Assembly (NCBI GenBank): GCA_011032825.1
Contig: JAADJZ010000028.1
Span: 434,001-498,000, forward strand
Direction: 5' to 3'
Source of the DNA: Massariosphaeria phaeospora
Taxonomy: Eukaryota > Ascomycota > Dothideomycetes > Pleosporales
Length of the DNA stretch: 64,000 nucleotides
Both the position numbers and the translations under genes were made by a program. Each line of letters starts with the position of its first letter. Position 1 is the first letter of the stretch. Below the pieces are notes generated by a model, which saw only the letters and a list, made by a program, of their open reading frames with translations, made no database searches and had not been told where the DNA came from. This document shows, piece by piece, positions 32,658 through 42,626 of the stretch.

Positions 32658-33621
32658 ACTTCAACCTGAAAAATTAGGTAAGAAACATGGCAACAATAGT
32701 CTCGGAAGTAAACTGACAATATTTAGAGTCAAGAGCTACTCGAAAACGGCTCCAACGGTCCTCCAACTGTCCTCGATCAACTCAACAATCTCAACTTTCA
32801 CTTCTCTACGTGGTTATGTCCCTGTAATGGTTTTTTGATACCTTTCATACTGCAGTAATGCCGCGGAGCCAATGTTAGAGCTGTATAACAAGAGTCGGCA
32901 ATGCGAAAGATTGTCAAACAGGATCTCATTGCCCCAGATTGGATTTCCTTTTTCTGCGATTATCGACTAGAACCTTCTTTAAGCTCAAAGGCTTAAAGGC
33001 ACGAGCTATAGGTTTCTGGTTATTCCGACACAAATCTGGTCGTCATCTCCTTGAGTGTTTTATCATTATCTAGAGTACTTTCTTTGACTGCACCTACAAT
33101 GTCCAATGCTCTACCCTTTTCTGTTCACATCTATTACTCCAACGCAAAATCATATCTAGAATTCACAGATGAGTCGGTGGTCGAACCTGGTTAGCGCTTT
33201 TGCTGCACCTTACGACATCTCACACGTAATGAACAGCTAGGCTCATTATTCGCACGGAGCCCGCCATGAAGCATCAAGATCAACTAGGTTGCAACCTAGG
33301 AACGCTAGGTATATTTGCCAGAATAAGTATCAAGCAGGACGTAGTGTATATTTCGCACGAGTTGATACCCCGCCGCTAAACCGCATGCCGGGCGATAAGT
33401 TTAAATCCGTCTGCATCCGTAATAACTCCGTATAGAACTAGCACTCCTGCGACAAGATGAATGGACCAAAATGGATGAATCAGCCTGTATATTTTTGGCC
33501 CATCTGTTTAGCGGCAGGAGTGCTAGAGATAGATCACTTCAAATATGAACTTCTGCCCACCTCAGTCAGTCACTCCATCAACATAATCCAGCCATCGAAA
33601 TCGAACCCGATATTATAGAAT
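32658..33621. other. Intergenic, 0.96 kb, with foldback element
   Basis: AT-rich DNA with no gene; holds the inverted repeat listed at 33438-33526. The last ~60 nt look like the leader of the methyltransferase gene. Confidence 0.5.
33438..33526. repeat. Inverted repeat / MITE-like foldback
   Basis: Perfect 13-bp arms CTAGCACTCCTGC (33438-33450) and GCAGGAGTGCTAG (33514-33526). The arms continue inward imperfectly, with paired blocks around ACAAGATG/CATCTGT, GACCAAAAT/ATTTTTGGCC and CAGCCTG near the centre. No convincing target-site duplication. Confidence 0.6.
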
Positions 33622-34488
33622 ATGAGCGCCCAACGACCAACCGCGCTCCAGCACTTCAATGGCCTCGCTGCACACTACGAAGCCTCTACCGGGGGCTGCA
33701 CGCGTGACGTAGCACGATTGGCCCTTGAATTCAGTCCTGAATTCACCGGCAGTTCCAGCGTGCTCGACAACGCATGCGGCAACGGCATCGTCGCCCAAGA
33801 GATCCTCCTCACCGCGAACGCAGCATCGCAAACACCTCCAGCCATCCACTGCGTCGACGGCGCCCCCGCCATGGTCGACCTCGCCCGCGCAACCATCCAG
33901 CCGCTCCCCAACGCCGCCTTAACCAAGTTCGACACCATGAGCGGCGAGGCCCTATCCCTCCCATCCGACACCTTCACGCACTCGATCACGAACATCGCAC
34001 TCTTGTTCTTCGTCGACGGGCTCCAGGGCGCCAAGGAGATCTACCGCACGCTGAAGCCGGGCGGCACCGCCGTTGTGACGTCGTGGAAAGACTTGGGATA
34101 CATTCGACTAGTGCAGCAAGCGCAAAAGGCAGTCCGGCCGAACGACCCGGCGATGAAGCCTCCTGTTGGCGAGGAATGGTACCGCGAAGAACATCTGGTT
34201 GATGTGCTGCGCGAGAGCGACTTTGCTGATGTCCGCGTGGACACGAAAGAGGTGCACTATGGCGCTACTACTGTGACCGCTCTTTGTGAGCTTTTGCTCG
34301 TGACGTTTAGCGGTCTGACGAGAGAGTGGAGTGATGAGGAGAAGACGCGGTTCAAATCGGAGCTAGAGAAGGCAGTTGCGCCCGCCGCTCAAGCTTTCCA
34401 GCGTCCAGTGTGGAACGGGCAAGAGAAGAAACTGCAGGAGTTCGTTGGTATCCCGATAACGGCTTTGATCGCTGTAGCCAAGAAGTAG
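33622..34488 (+). CDS. Class I SAM-dependent methyltransferase
   Basis: Intronless, 288 aa. The Rossmann-type SAM site is clear: VLDNACGNGIVAQEIL (motif I, residues about 47-62), then an acidic HCVDGAPAMVDLA (about 76-88) for the ribose. ITNIALLFFVDGLQGAKEI and TLKPGGTAVVTSWK are motifs II/III of the UbiE/type-11 group. The C-terminal ~100 residues form the variable acceptor cap. No signal peptide. Substrate unknown: such stand-alone enzymes methylate small molecules, often polyketides or other secondary metabolites. The start ATG lies in ATAGAATATGAG; upstream frame is closed. Same strand as the membrane protein and GMC oxidoreductase that follow. Confidence 0.87.
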   Translation: MSAQRPTALQHFNGLAAHYEASTGGCTRDVARLALEFSPEFTGSSSVLDNACGNGIVAQEILLTANAASQTPPAIHCVDGAPAMVDLARATIQPLPNAALTKFDTMSGEALSLPSDTFTHSITNIALLFFVDGLQGAKEIYRTLKPGGTAVVTSWKDLGYIRLVQQAQKAVRPNDPAMKPPVGEEWYREEHLVDVLRESDFADVRVDTKEVHYGATTVTALCELLLVTFSGLTREWSDEEKTRFKSELEKAVAPAAQAFQRPVWNGQEKKLQEFVGIPITALIAVAKK

Positions 34489-35437
34489 ATGCTCTGGTAG
34501 TCGACAGTCGTGCGTCGCAAGCATCCATGGATACATCAGTGACAAATTCGAAGGTGTTTGAATAGATTGTCAGCTTCGCGTAGTTCAAATCTTTCAATAG
34601 TTCATCCGCAGTAATGTCTTTGAAAACTCTCACTACGTGCCGCTGCAAAGTGTAGATATGGTTGTGAGACTGCTGCATGTTGAGGGCAGATAACCTATAC
34701 TAACCGACCATCAGTACTTTGCGAGCATAAAACTCCCACTCACACACGAATTACTATCCATCACGCACCCCGACCGCCATACGAACTATCTCTTTCTGAC
34801 ACCACACACTCACGCTTACTCCACCATCCCCATTCCAAATCTCACCTTCCACCCGCATCACGTGCCCGCCACCCACCCTCCCTGAATCTTGAACCTCTCC
34901 CAACCACGAACCATGCACCACTTCTCACCCCTCACCGCTCCCCTCCCCATCAAACCTTCCCGCATATCCCGCACCAAGCCCTACGCCCTGCGCAAAACAC
35001 CTCCCCCCGCGCCTCGATTGGCCGCGCCCCTCGCTCAGTCAGCGCCCCAGCTGCACGTCAGCAACACCACCGGGCTGTGCCGAGCGAACGAATACGAGCA
35101 CACCTGCGTTGATGGTACATTATTATCATGGGCAGATACCCTACCTACTTGCGTTTTTGTTGCATGTTTGTTTCCTCTACTTTGTTTTTTTCTTCGTTCC
35201 GAAGGTGCAGGAAATGCGACGGTGTGCGTTCTTCATGGGCGCGGTTGCGTTGAACTTGTAGCAAGTGGTTCGTCGATAACGGGTCTGCGACTGGACTGGC
35301 AGTCGAGCGCAGCGCAGCGCAGCGCAGTTCGAAGCTCTTGATACTGTTGTCTTTACAACGTCCCTATCCTATACCTATACCTATACCCACACCCCGACCC
35401 CGCCGAGTTCCGACTCGCCGCAGCACTCCCAATATCA
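34489..35437. other. Intergenic, 0.95 kb
   Basis: C/A-rich in the middle. A GCGCA-type short tandem repeat lies near 35313-35332 and CTATAC repeats near 35367-35385. The open frame 34889-35341 is compositionally biased and not credible as a gene. Confidence 0.5.
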
Positions 35438-36788
35438 ATGGCGCAATTCACCGTCGTCGTCGACGACGACAACAACACCAGCAGCATACATAACAAAGTG
35501 ATGCTAGCCGTCGAAATACCATTCGTGCTGATCGCCATCTGCACCGTGGTGCTGCGCGTGTATTCGCGGCTGGCCATCAAGCGGAAGCTGGCCGTGGACG
35601 ACGTGTTGATTATTCTGGGGACAGTGAGTGTGCATTTGCTTTCAAAGCGTTTCTTGAGGAGGAGGAGTAAAGAGGGGTGGTATTAGAGAGCAGGAGGCCA
35701 AGGAAGAGATCAAGTTGAAGACCTGAACCGCGCTAACCATGGGGTGTTTTTGTTAGTGCTTCGCATTTGGCCGCACCATTATATCGTGTATGAGCGCGGA
35801 TGATAGTTGGGGTTTCGACAGAGACGGGTAAGTAATCAACTCCCTTCTCCTCTCCTCACCTACAGCACCATTAGCAAGTATCAACTAACACTCTCCCCCG
35901 GGCAGCCCCGACCAAACCGCTGAAGTCCCCTACTACCAGCATATCTTCGAGCGCCGCATCGCCTACATCTTCGCCGTAGCCTTCACGCGCTGGTCCGTCC
36001 TCGCCTACTACCTACGCATCTTCCCGCCGGGCCTCTGGACGCTGCGCCGCCTGTGCTGGGTGCTCCTCTTCCTGGCGTTCGCGCAGTTCATCGAGATATT
36101 CGTCGTGCTGATATACTTCTGCAAAGACATCGGCATGCTGTGGACCAGCAACTGGCTGTCCTTCACGGGGTCGCGCTGCTTCAGCTCGTCGACGTACAGC
36201 TACTCGGCCGCGATAGGCGACAGCGTCATCGACACGCTGATTTTCGCGCTGCCGATCCCGTACGTGTGGAGGCTGTCGAAACTGCGGGCGCGGCAGCGCA
36301 TCGGCCTAATTGTTATTTTTTCGCTCGGCTTGATCGTATGCGTTGTAGCGCTGCTCCAAATCCCTTTCATCAGACGCCGCGAAGCGCACGCGTCCTACTT
36401 CGGCGGCACCATCAATTTGCTGGTTTCGATCCAGATCTCGCTCGCCATCGTGGCAGCCTCGCTGCCGGATTTGCGGGCTCTGGTTGCGCGCTCGTTTCCG
36501 AAGTTCTCGCCGCTACATCATAGGAGTCTGGCGACGGCTGGTGAGGCGCCGCGGCGGAGAGACGCGGAGATGGGCGAGGTGCAGGAGGTGGAAGAACCGC
36601 GGCCGGCGTTCGATCAGAGGCGGAGGTCGAAGAAGCCGGATTGGATGAGGTCGGCAATGCCGGCTTCGTTGATGTCGACGAGAGTGACGCACAATGAGCT
36701 TACGCGTGCTGATACGGCGGGGAGCGTGCCGGGGCTGACGTGGGGTGATAGCATCGCCAGCGTGAGCTTCCCCTCGAGAGCTAGGTGA
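35438..36788 (+). CDS. Pth11/rhodopsin-like seven-helix membrane protein
   Basis: Three exons: 35438-35623, 35757-35827 and 35906-36788 (380 aa). Introns are GTGAGT...TTGTTAG (133 nt) and GTAAGT...GGGCAG (78 nt); phases 0 and 2. The protein has the fungal rhodopsin-domain layout: VMLAVEIPFVLIAICTVVLR (helix 1), KRKLAVDDVLIILGT (the conserved LxxDD-x-L), then FAVAFTRWSVLAYYLRIFP. GDSVIDTLIFALPIPYVWRL is followed by RIGLIVIFSLGLIVCVVAL and a last helix near INLLVSIQISLAIVAASLP. The ~110-residue cytosolic tail is Arg/Glu-rich. No CFEM domain precedes it. Such proteins are candidate surface receptors (Pth11 in Magnaporthe senses host cues), but most are uncharacterised. Plasma membrane location is inferred. 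Confidence 0.86.
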
Positions 36789-37970
36789 CATATATGTAAA
36801 GTACAAGACGATGCTATGCTCCTTCGTCCGGTGTTTGTTTGACCCCGCTTGACATGTCAGAACTTTGTATTGTCATTCTAAGATCGTAAGTATTCCGTGT
36901 CTCGATTGAACGCGACCAGTTGCTAACTAGTAAGCAGCTACCAGCTTGCATTACCACAAACATAGAGCATCGCCAACTGGAACGAGGAACACACCGCGAT
37001 CCCCAATCACAACTCAGTGGTCGTGAATTAAGAGCAATTGGAGCTCCTGATCGTCCGAACAACGGCGGCTCCCTATCGTTCATCAGGATTTTCCCTCTTA
37101 CTAGAAGGTAGCTGAGGATACCACGACACTCCCGTGTTACCAATCAAAAACGAGCAGAGAGAAGAAAGTCAAACCATGTGGATATAGTGAAGCCATGTGT
37201 AGTGGTCAGCCTGTTACACGCAGAAGAGACAGAAGAGAGATTGCAGGGATAGGCAAGGATTGGACACCCAAGTTAGCAGCAGCAGTATAATATGCAATCG
37301 CCAAAGCAAAGAGAACTCCGGCCTCGTGGCGCCTCGACTGCTGGGAGGTGGGAAAGGTTGCTGTTTAAGATACGCAGGAACAGGATCTCCCATTGCCAAT
37401 CCAACTAGCAATGCAGCAGTTTCCCCTTGCGGTGTCAGCTGAGATATAATACAACAAGGAACTTCAATATTTTTACACCTACCTCACTCGATAGTTAAAG
37501 CAGCTCACAATATCACCATGACCCACGAAGTTGCTGCTCATGCAAGCCGTGCATCGCCTAAACTTCACATGCATACCTTAGATCGAGACCACACTGTTAG
37601 CTTCAGAACGACTTGCACATAACCTATAGTTTCCTCTCATCTGGGAGGTTTCTGAAGTGCGAAAGAGGTGCCGTTTCCAGGTGTCCAGATGACCGGTGTA
37701 CCGAGCGTAATATGTACAATAGCTTACAGCAAGATGTATAGGTAGATGATTAGTAAATGCGAGTCATGCAGATGATGCGCCAGAGACGGTTAATGGGCTC
37801 GTTGGTGCTGGTGCTGGTAAGCTCCAGGTAGCGTGAGCCGGCGAAAGACAAAAAGGGTGCTAAGAAAGTATAAAAAGGAAAACGAGCTGCATGGGCCACA
37901 CCCTACTGTCCAGTGCGCGTTGCCTCGCGTCAGTCTCAATTCAAACCCGGCTTCAGTAGGCGTTCAAGAT
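36789..37970. other. Intergenic, 1.2 kb
   Basis: No open frame with recognisable content. Contains the promoter of the GMC oxidoreductase gene; the ATGs upstream of 37971 are followed by early stops. Confidence 0.5.
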
Positions 37971-39823
37971 ATGGCACCAATGTACGACTTTATCATTGTT
38001 GGAGGTGAGTCGCTCGCGGGGAATCCATCAACTCTCTCTAATGAGCATTTGCAGGCGGAACAGCAGGATGTCTGCTAGCCCATCGTCTTTCGCACGCTGC
38101 GAGGCGTCCCTCGGTGCTCCTCGTCGAAGCCGGCTCTCATCCAGAAGGCGAATACCTCAGCGCACCGTTCCATCGCTACTCCACGATGGCGATGCGTCCA
38201 GACCTTGACCACGGTTTCATTTCCACTCCGCAAAAGGAGCTGAACAACCGGACCATCACCTACACCAGAGGTAAAGGCCTGGGCGGAACTAGCATTCTCA
38301 ATTTCGCAGTGTATCTATATGGTTCCAAAGAGGACTACAATAGATGGGCCGAGCTTGTCGGGGACGAAAGCTGGGATTGGGAGCACACCAAGAAGTCGTT
38401 TCAAGAGATCGAAGATTTCGATATCGCTGGCGCAAGCCAATACCCGCATCTAGCGAACCCCAACCCACAGGACCATGGGAAAGGCGGTACAGTCAAGGTA
38501 TGTCTACCACCGAAGCTAGAAAAGGGAATTGCACCGTCAATAGAAGCCGTGTTGAGGAACGGCGAGATGATGAACCTCGACGTGAACTCTGGAAATCCGA
38601 TTGGATTCAGTATCTTTCCAGCAACATATTCGAAGGACGGAAGAACAACGAGCGCAAATGCGCATCTCGTGGATGCACCGGACAATTTGGAAATATGGAC
38701 CAACGCTGCGGTGCACCGACTGATGTTTGATGGAACAAAGGTCATTGGGATCATGGCCGCGGATGGACGAGAAGGTAGGCGACCAAGCGACAAGCAGGTA
38801 TATAATGAGCATCTGCTAAATATCTTTTAGCAACGTCGCACAAAGAGGTCATTATCTGCGGGGGAGCCATCGATACGCCCAAGCTCCTGCTCTTGAACGG
38901 GATTGGACCAAGCAAAGAGCTAGAAGCACTTGGTATCGATGTGGTGAAGAATCTGCCTGGTGTGGGCAAACAGCTGCACGACCATGTCATGACTTTTCTC
39001 AGTGTCGAGGTAGACACAGATCAAAATGACAGATACGCACTGGAAAGCAACAAGGAAATGGTAGCAGAAGCGCAGGCGCTTTGGGAGAAGGACAAGTCTG
39101 GCGACTTTGCGCTCCACCATAGCGCTCTCTGGGGCGCCTTCTTGAAGCTAGCGGACCTCGAGGAATATCCCGAGTATAAAGCTTTAGACAAGGCGCAACA
39201 GGAATTCCTCTCAAGGGATGCGGTGCCGACCTACGAGATTGTCGGGTCATGTGTGAGGTGGCCTCCCGGGACTGTGTTGCCTGAAGGTAGTGGCTACTTC
39301 ACCGCGATCGCATTTCTGATGAACCCTGTGTCTGTCGGATCGATCACGCTGCAATCAGCGAACCCGGCAGACAAGCCCGTCATTGATCTTGGGTATCTAC
39401 AGCACCCGTACGACCGACGCGTCTTGAGAGAGGCAATTCGGCAAACGTGGACCAAGGTCTTGGATAATCCGGATATGAAACAACACGTCAAGCGCCGCCT
39501 CTATGGTCCGGAAAGTCTTTCAGATGGAGACATCGACGCGTTCATGAAAGAAGCTGCAACCACGGTCTGGCATGGGAACGGATCGGTCAAAATGGGGAAG
39601 AATGATGACCCACTTGCGTGCGTGGACCCTGATCTGAAAGTGTATGGGGTTGAGGGGCTCCGGATAGCGGACTTGAGTGTCTGTCCGTTGACAACCAAGC
39701 AAGTGTTGAACGCGACGTTCGTCGAACAGAACTAACACAGACAACAGTAACCACACCCAGGCAACAGCGTATCTTGTCGGCCAGAAGGCAGCAGACACGC
39801 TGATTGCAGAATACCGGCTTTGA
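37971..39823 (+). CDS. GMC-family FAD oxidoreductase
   Basis: Four exons: 37971-38004, 38055-38774, 38831-39698 and 39748-39823, giving 565 aa. Introns 1 and 2 are canonical. Intron 3 (39699-39747, 49 nt) uses a GC donor (GCAAGT...CAACAG). Splicing there restores LTTNNHTQATAYLVGQKAAD, the conserved GMC ending, whereas read-through ends early at an in-frame TAA. The FAD-binding DFIIVGGGTAGCLLAHRL spans the first junction. GMC signature 1 is TRGKGLGGTSILNFAVYLYG, and signature 2 is GGAIDTPKLLLLNGIGPS. The catalytic His lies in WHGNGSVKMG, paired with the Asn/His of NNHTQ. Members oxidise alcohols, sugars or choline, or act in secondary metabolism. There is no signal peptide, so an intracellular role is more likely than lignocellulose-type secretion. 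Substrate unknown. Confidence 0.92.
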
Positions 39824-40562
39824 ACTCTGGAGGCTGCCTCAATAGCCGAAACAAGGCTACCGGAGCAAGCGTTCCGTGGACGTGGGAAGGACAGATGTTG
39901 GCGGTATCGCCGAACAGATGGGAGAATATTATCAGCGCAGAGGGAAAATCGACACGGGCGCTACGGGTGTGATGATTGTGAGCCGTGGCGGTGATGACGG
40001 GTGGCGCTGGAGGCTGTTGCCGGGCCAAAAGCTCGCTACGCCTTTGTGTACGGGAAGGCGCAGGCCGGCCTTGCACCGTCGCAGTCCACCCCATCAGCCT
40101 CCAGACCAAAACTGTTTACATTCGTTGCACCTTCTAAACCAGATCGCGATAAATCATTGTTTGCGATAATCAAGTTACATCGACAGCCAGCGCGTGTCAA
40201 GGAGGGATAAGCCCGGTAGTGCAAAAGCGGTGGTTGGTACGACCCAGCCTCCTCCCAGCCCTCACCAAATCTAAGTCCACTATTTCCTCCCACCCCGCCC
40301 AAGCACGCTCACCAGTCCCATCTTCGCTCTTGCACTCCATTCTTCCCATTCCACGCTGTTCTCGTTATCGCTGACTTGCTGCGACATTCGCATTCCACGC
40401 TCGCTGCAGGACTTCCTGACGCAATCGACGCGCGACCTAAGCGAAGCAGGCTGCAAAGATCTACCCCGCCAGCTCCGCTCACCGCCTCCACCACGATCAA
40501 TCATCAACCACTGCACAGCTTCGACGCTCGGCCGCCCGTCGTTTGACCTGCAACCGGCCGCC
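39824..40562. other. Intergenic, 0.74 kb
   Basis: Promoter and C/A-rich leader of the following surface-protein gene in the last 300 nt. No gene seen. Confidence 0.5.
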
Positions 40563-41727
40563 ATGTGGTTTTTGAAGGCTCCTGCCGCCGTCGTCGGCCT
40601 GGTCGCAATCGCGCTCATCCCCTCCGCCTCGGCAAAACCGTATCCGGTCCATCTCAACGGTCACGAAGAGCGACAACTGTACAATTCGTCCCAGATTGCG
40701 AAGCGGCAGTGCGGAGGTCAGCTCTGCGGATACGACAAACAACTTTGCTGTCCCTCAGGCACGACCTGCTTCACCGACGCGAACAACCAGGCCCAGTGCG
40801 GCAATGTGGGCGCTGCGAATGGCAACACTCAAGGCTGGTCGTTTTACACGTCGACCTGGGTCGAATCCAACGTCATGACCCACGTCACCGTCTACAGTTC
40901 CTTCGTTGGCGCCACACCTGCAGCTCAACCGACCGGCACGTGCGGCAGCTCGCAGCAAGAATGCGGAGGCAGGTGCTGTGACAGCGGTTTCTGGTGCAAT
41001 GCCAACACCGTATGCGAATTATTAGGTGGAGGATCGTCTGGCGGTATTATTGGTACACTCACCCCGTCCGCGCCGTTGCGTCCTACGAGTTCCACTCTGA
41101 TCATCGTTACAGCCACCGGCACTCCAACGGCTACCGTACCCTTCGAAACCCCCATCGCAACCGGCGTCAGTGGCACCCCCGTCCCAGTCGCAGGAGGTGG
41201 TGGCGGCCTCAGTCCTGGCGCCATCGCAGGAATCGTTATCGGCGTGCTAGCAGGGCTCGCCCTCCTAGCCCTCCTATGTTTCTGTTTCTGTGCCAGAGGA
41301 TTGCTCCATAGCGTCATGGCTATCTTTGGGCTCGGCAAGAACCGGAAGCACACCCACGAAGAGACGTACATCGAGGAGCATCACCACAGCAGCGGAGCCG
41401 CAGGAGCCGGAGGTCGACGCTGGCACGGCCAAGGCCCTGCTCGCCCTGCGCGGCCCGAAAAGAAGAAGACTGGGGGACTCGGCGGCTTGATGGCAGGCGC
41501 AGGCCTCGTCGGTGCACTCGCAGTCGCACTCGGTCTGAAACGCAAGGCCGATCATCGCCACGACGACAAGAGCACCGTGTCAGGCACCTCCTACATGTAC
41601 AGCGATTATACAAGTACCAGTGAGTAACAGCTTCCGGAATCCGCTTCTATGGACACTAACACCCCTCAGGCAGCGCAAGCTCATCAGACCGACACACCCG
41701 CCGCACCCGCCATTCCTCGCGGCGATG
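40563..41727 (+). CDS. Cysteine-rich single-pass cell-surface protein
   Basis: Two exons, 40563-41619 and 41669-41727, about 371 aa. The intron is GTGAGT...CACTAAC...CCTCAG, phase 1, and adds a final SASSSDRHTRRTRHSSRR. Signal peptide MWFLKAPAAVVGLVAIALIP at the N-terminus. Two Cys clusters follow: CGGQLCGYDKQLCCPSGTTC (with a further Cys after it) and CGSSQQECGGRCCDSGFWC, each resembling a small chitin-binding/knottin-like unit. Then comes a Thr/Pro-rich stalk, one transmembrane helix (GAIAGIVIGVLAGLALLALL), a CFCFCARG juxtamembrane cysteine patch (possible palmitoylation), a His/Gly-rich cytosolic tail and a second hydrophobic GLVGALAVALGL. The layout is like wall-stress or matrix-binding sensors, but I do not recognise the family. 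Confidence 0.78.
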
Positions 41728-42626
41728 ATGACCTTCTTCTACTGTACAAAAGTTCGATTTGTTTTTAACGATCATCCTGCATCATGGCGGCGGTGGGGCT
41801 TTGCGAGCGTTCTCGGATATCATATCACGCGCATACTTCAGAAGTATGCGCTCGGCGTTCTGGCGTATTCATTCGACATGTCGAACGGATGCAACGGGAT
41901 ATTGCAGCAGTAATGACGGATAGGGCGGTTATGCCGGACAGGAAAATATGAGTCTCGGAGTATGTACATGACAGAGCGGCCTAGTGCTGTGAATATGACG
42001 ATTTTCCCACCATTTGGTGGCTGTATAGATTTGCAAACAACAGCTACGCGTTTAGTTCTCTGAGTGGTGTCTTCGATGTGTGTGTTCGCACTTTGCCTGT
42101 TGGGCATATAGGTATGCAGTCAAACAAATTATCTGTGTCTGTGTGGTGTGACATAGCACATAGCAGTGAATAGAAGTTTTCTTTCCCTCTGGAGGGCGGT
42201 TGCCGTATCTTTGTAACAGAAACGGGCTGGTAGACGAGGAGCATGTTTACTCACGTCAAGCTGACGGATGCCTTGTAGGCAGGCGCATAACGCCAAGCGA
42301 AAAGGTGGGGTGTCTAGCGCGGGCGGAAGCTCCAGCACCTTCTTCGCCTCGCGCTCATTCAACAGTTCACCCCGTCTTGCGCCTGCTCCCCCGACACTAC
42401 TTCTCCGCCGCCGCTTCCTCCGTTTGCGTACTCAAACGTTAACCAGGCAATCAGCACGTACATCTCTTCCGCGCTTGCCCTGTGAATACCCCGCAGCGCT
42501 GCCCGCCTACCCTCGATCCTTCCGCCGTCTCGCTACTGTTTACTGCTCCCAGGCTTCACAACAACCGACAAGCTGGGGAAGAGAAGGTTCTCCGGCGAGG
42601 ACCTTGGTAGTCCACAGAAGAAGGCT
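41728..42626. other. Intergenic, 0.9 kb
   Basis: 3' region of the surface-protein gene and promoter/leader of the E1 gene. Short frames only, no credible gene. Confidence 0.5.

Noticed and set aside
34889..35341. 150-codon plus ORF upstream of the rhodopsin-like gene
   Set aside because: Composition follows a CA-rich leader and a GCGCA repeat; no domain, no splice pattern.
36053..36523. Alternative-frame ORF inside the rhodopsin-like gene
   Set aside because: Arg/Ala-rich shadow; the overlapping frame encodes clear transmembrane helices and is spliced in phase.
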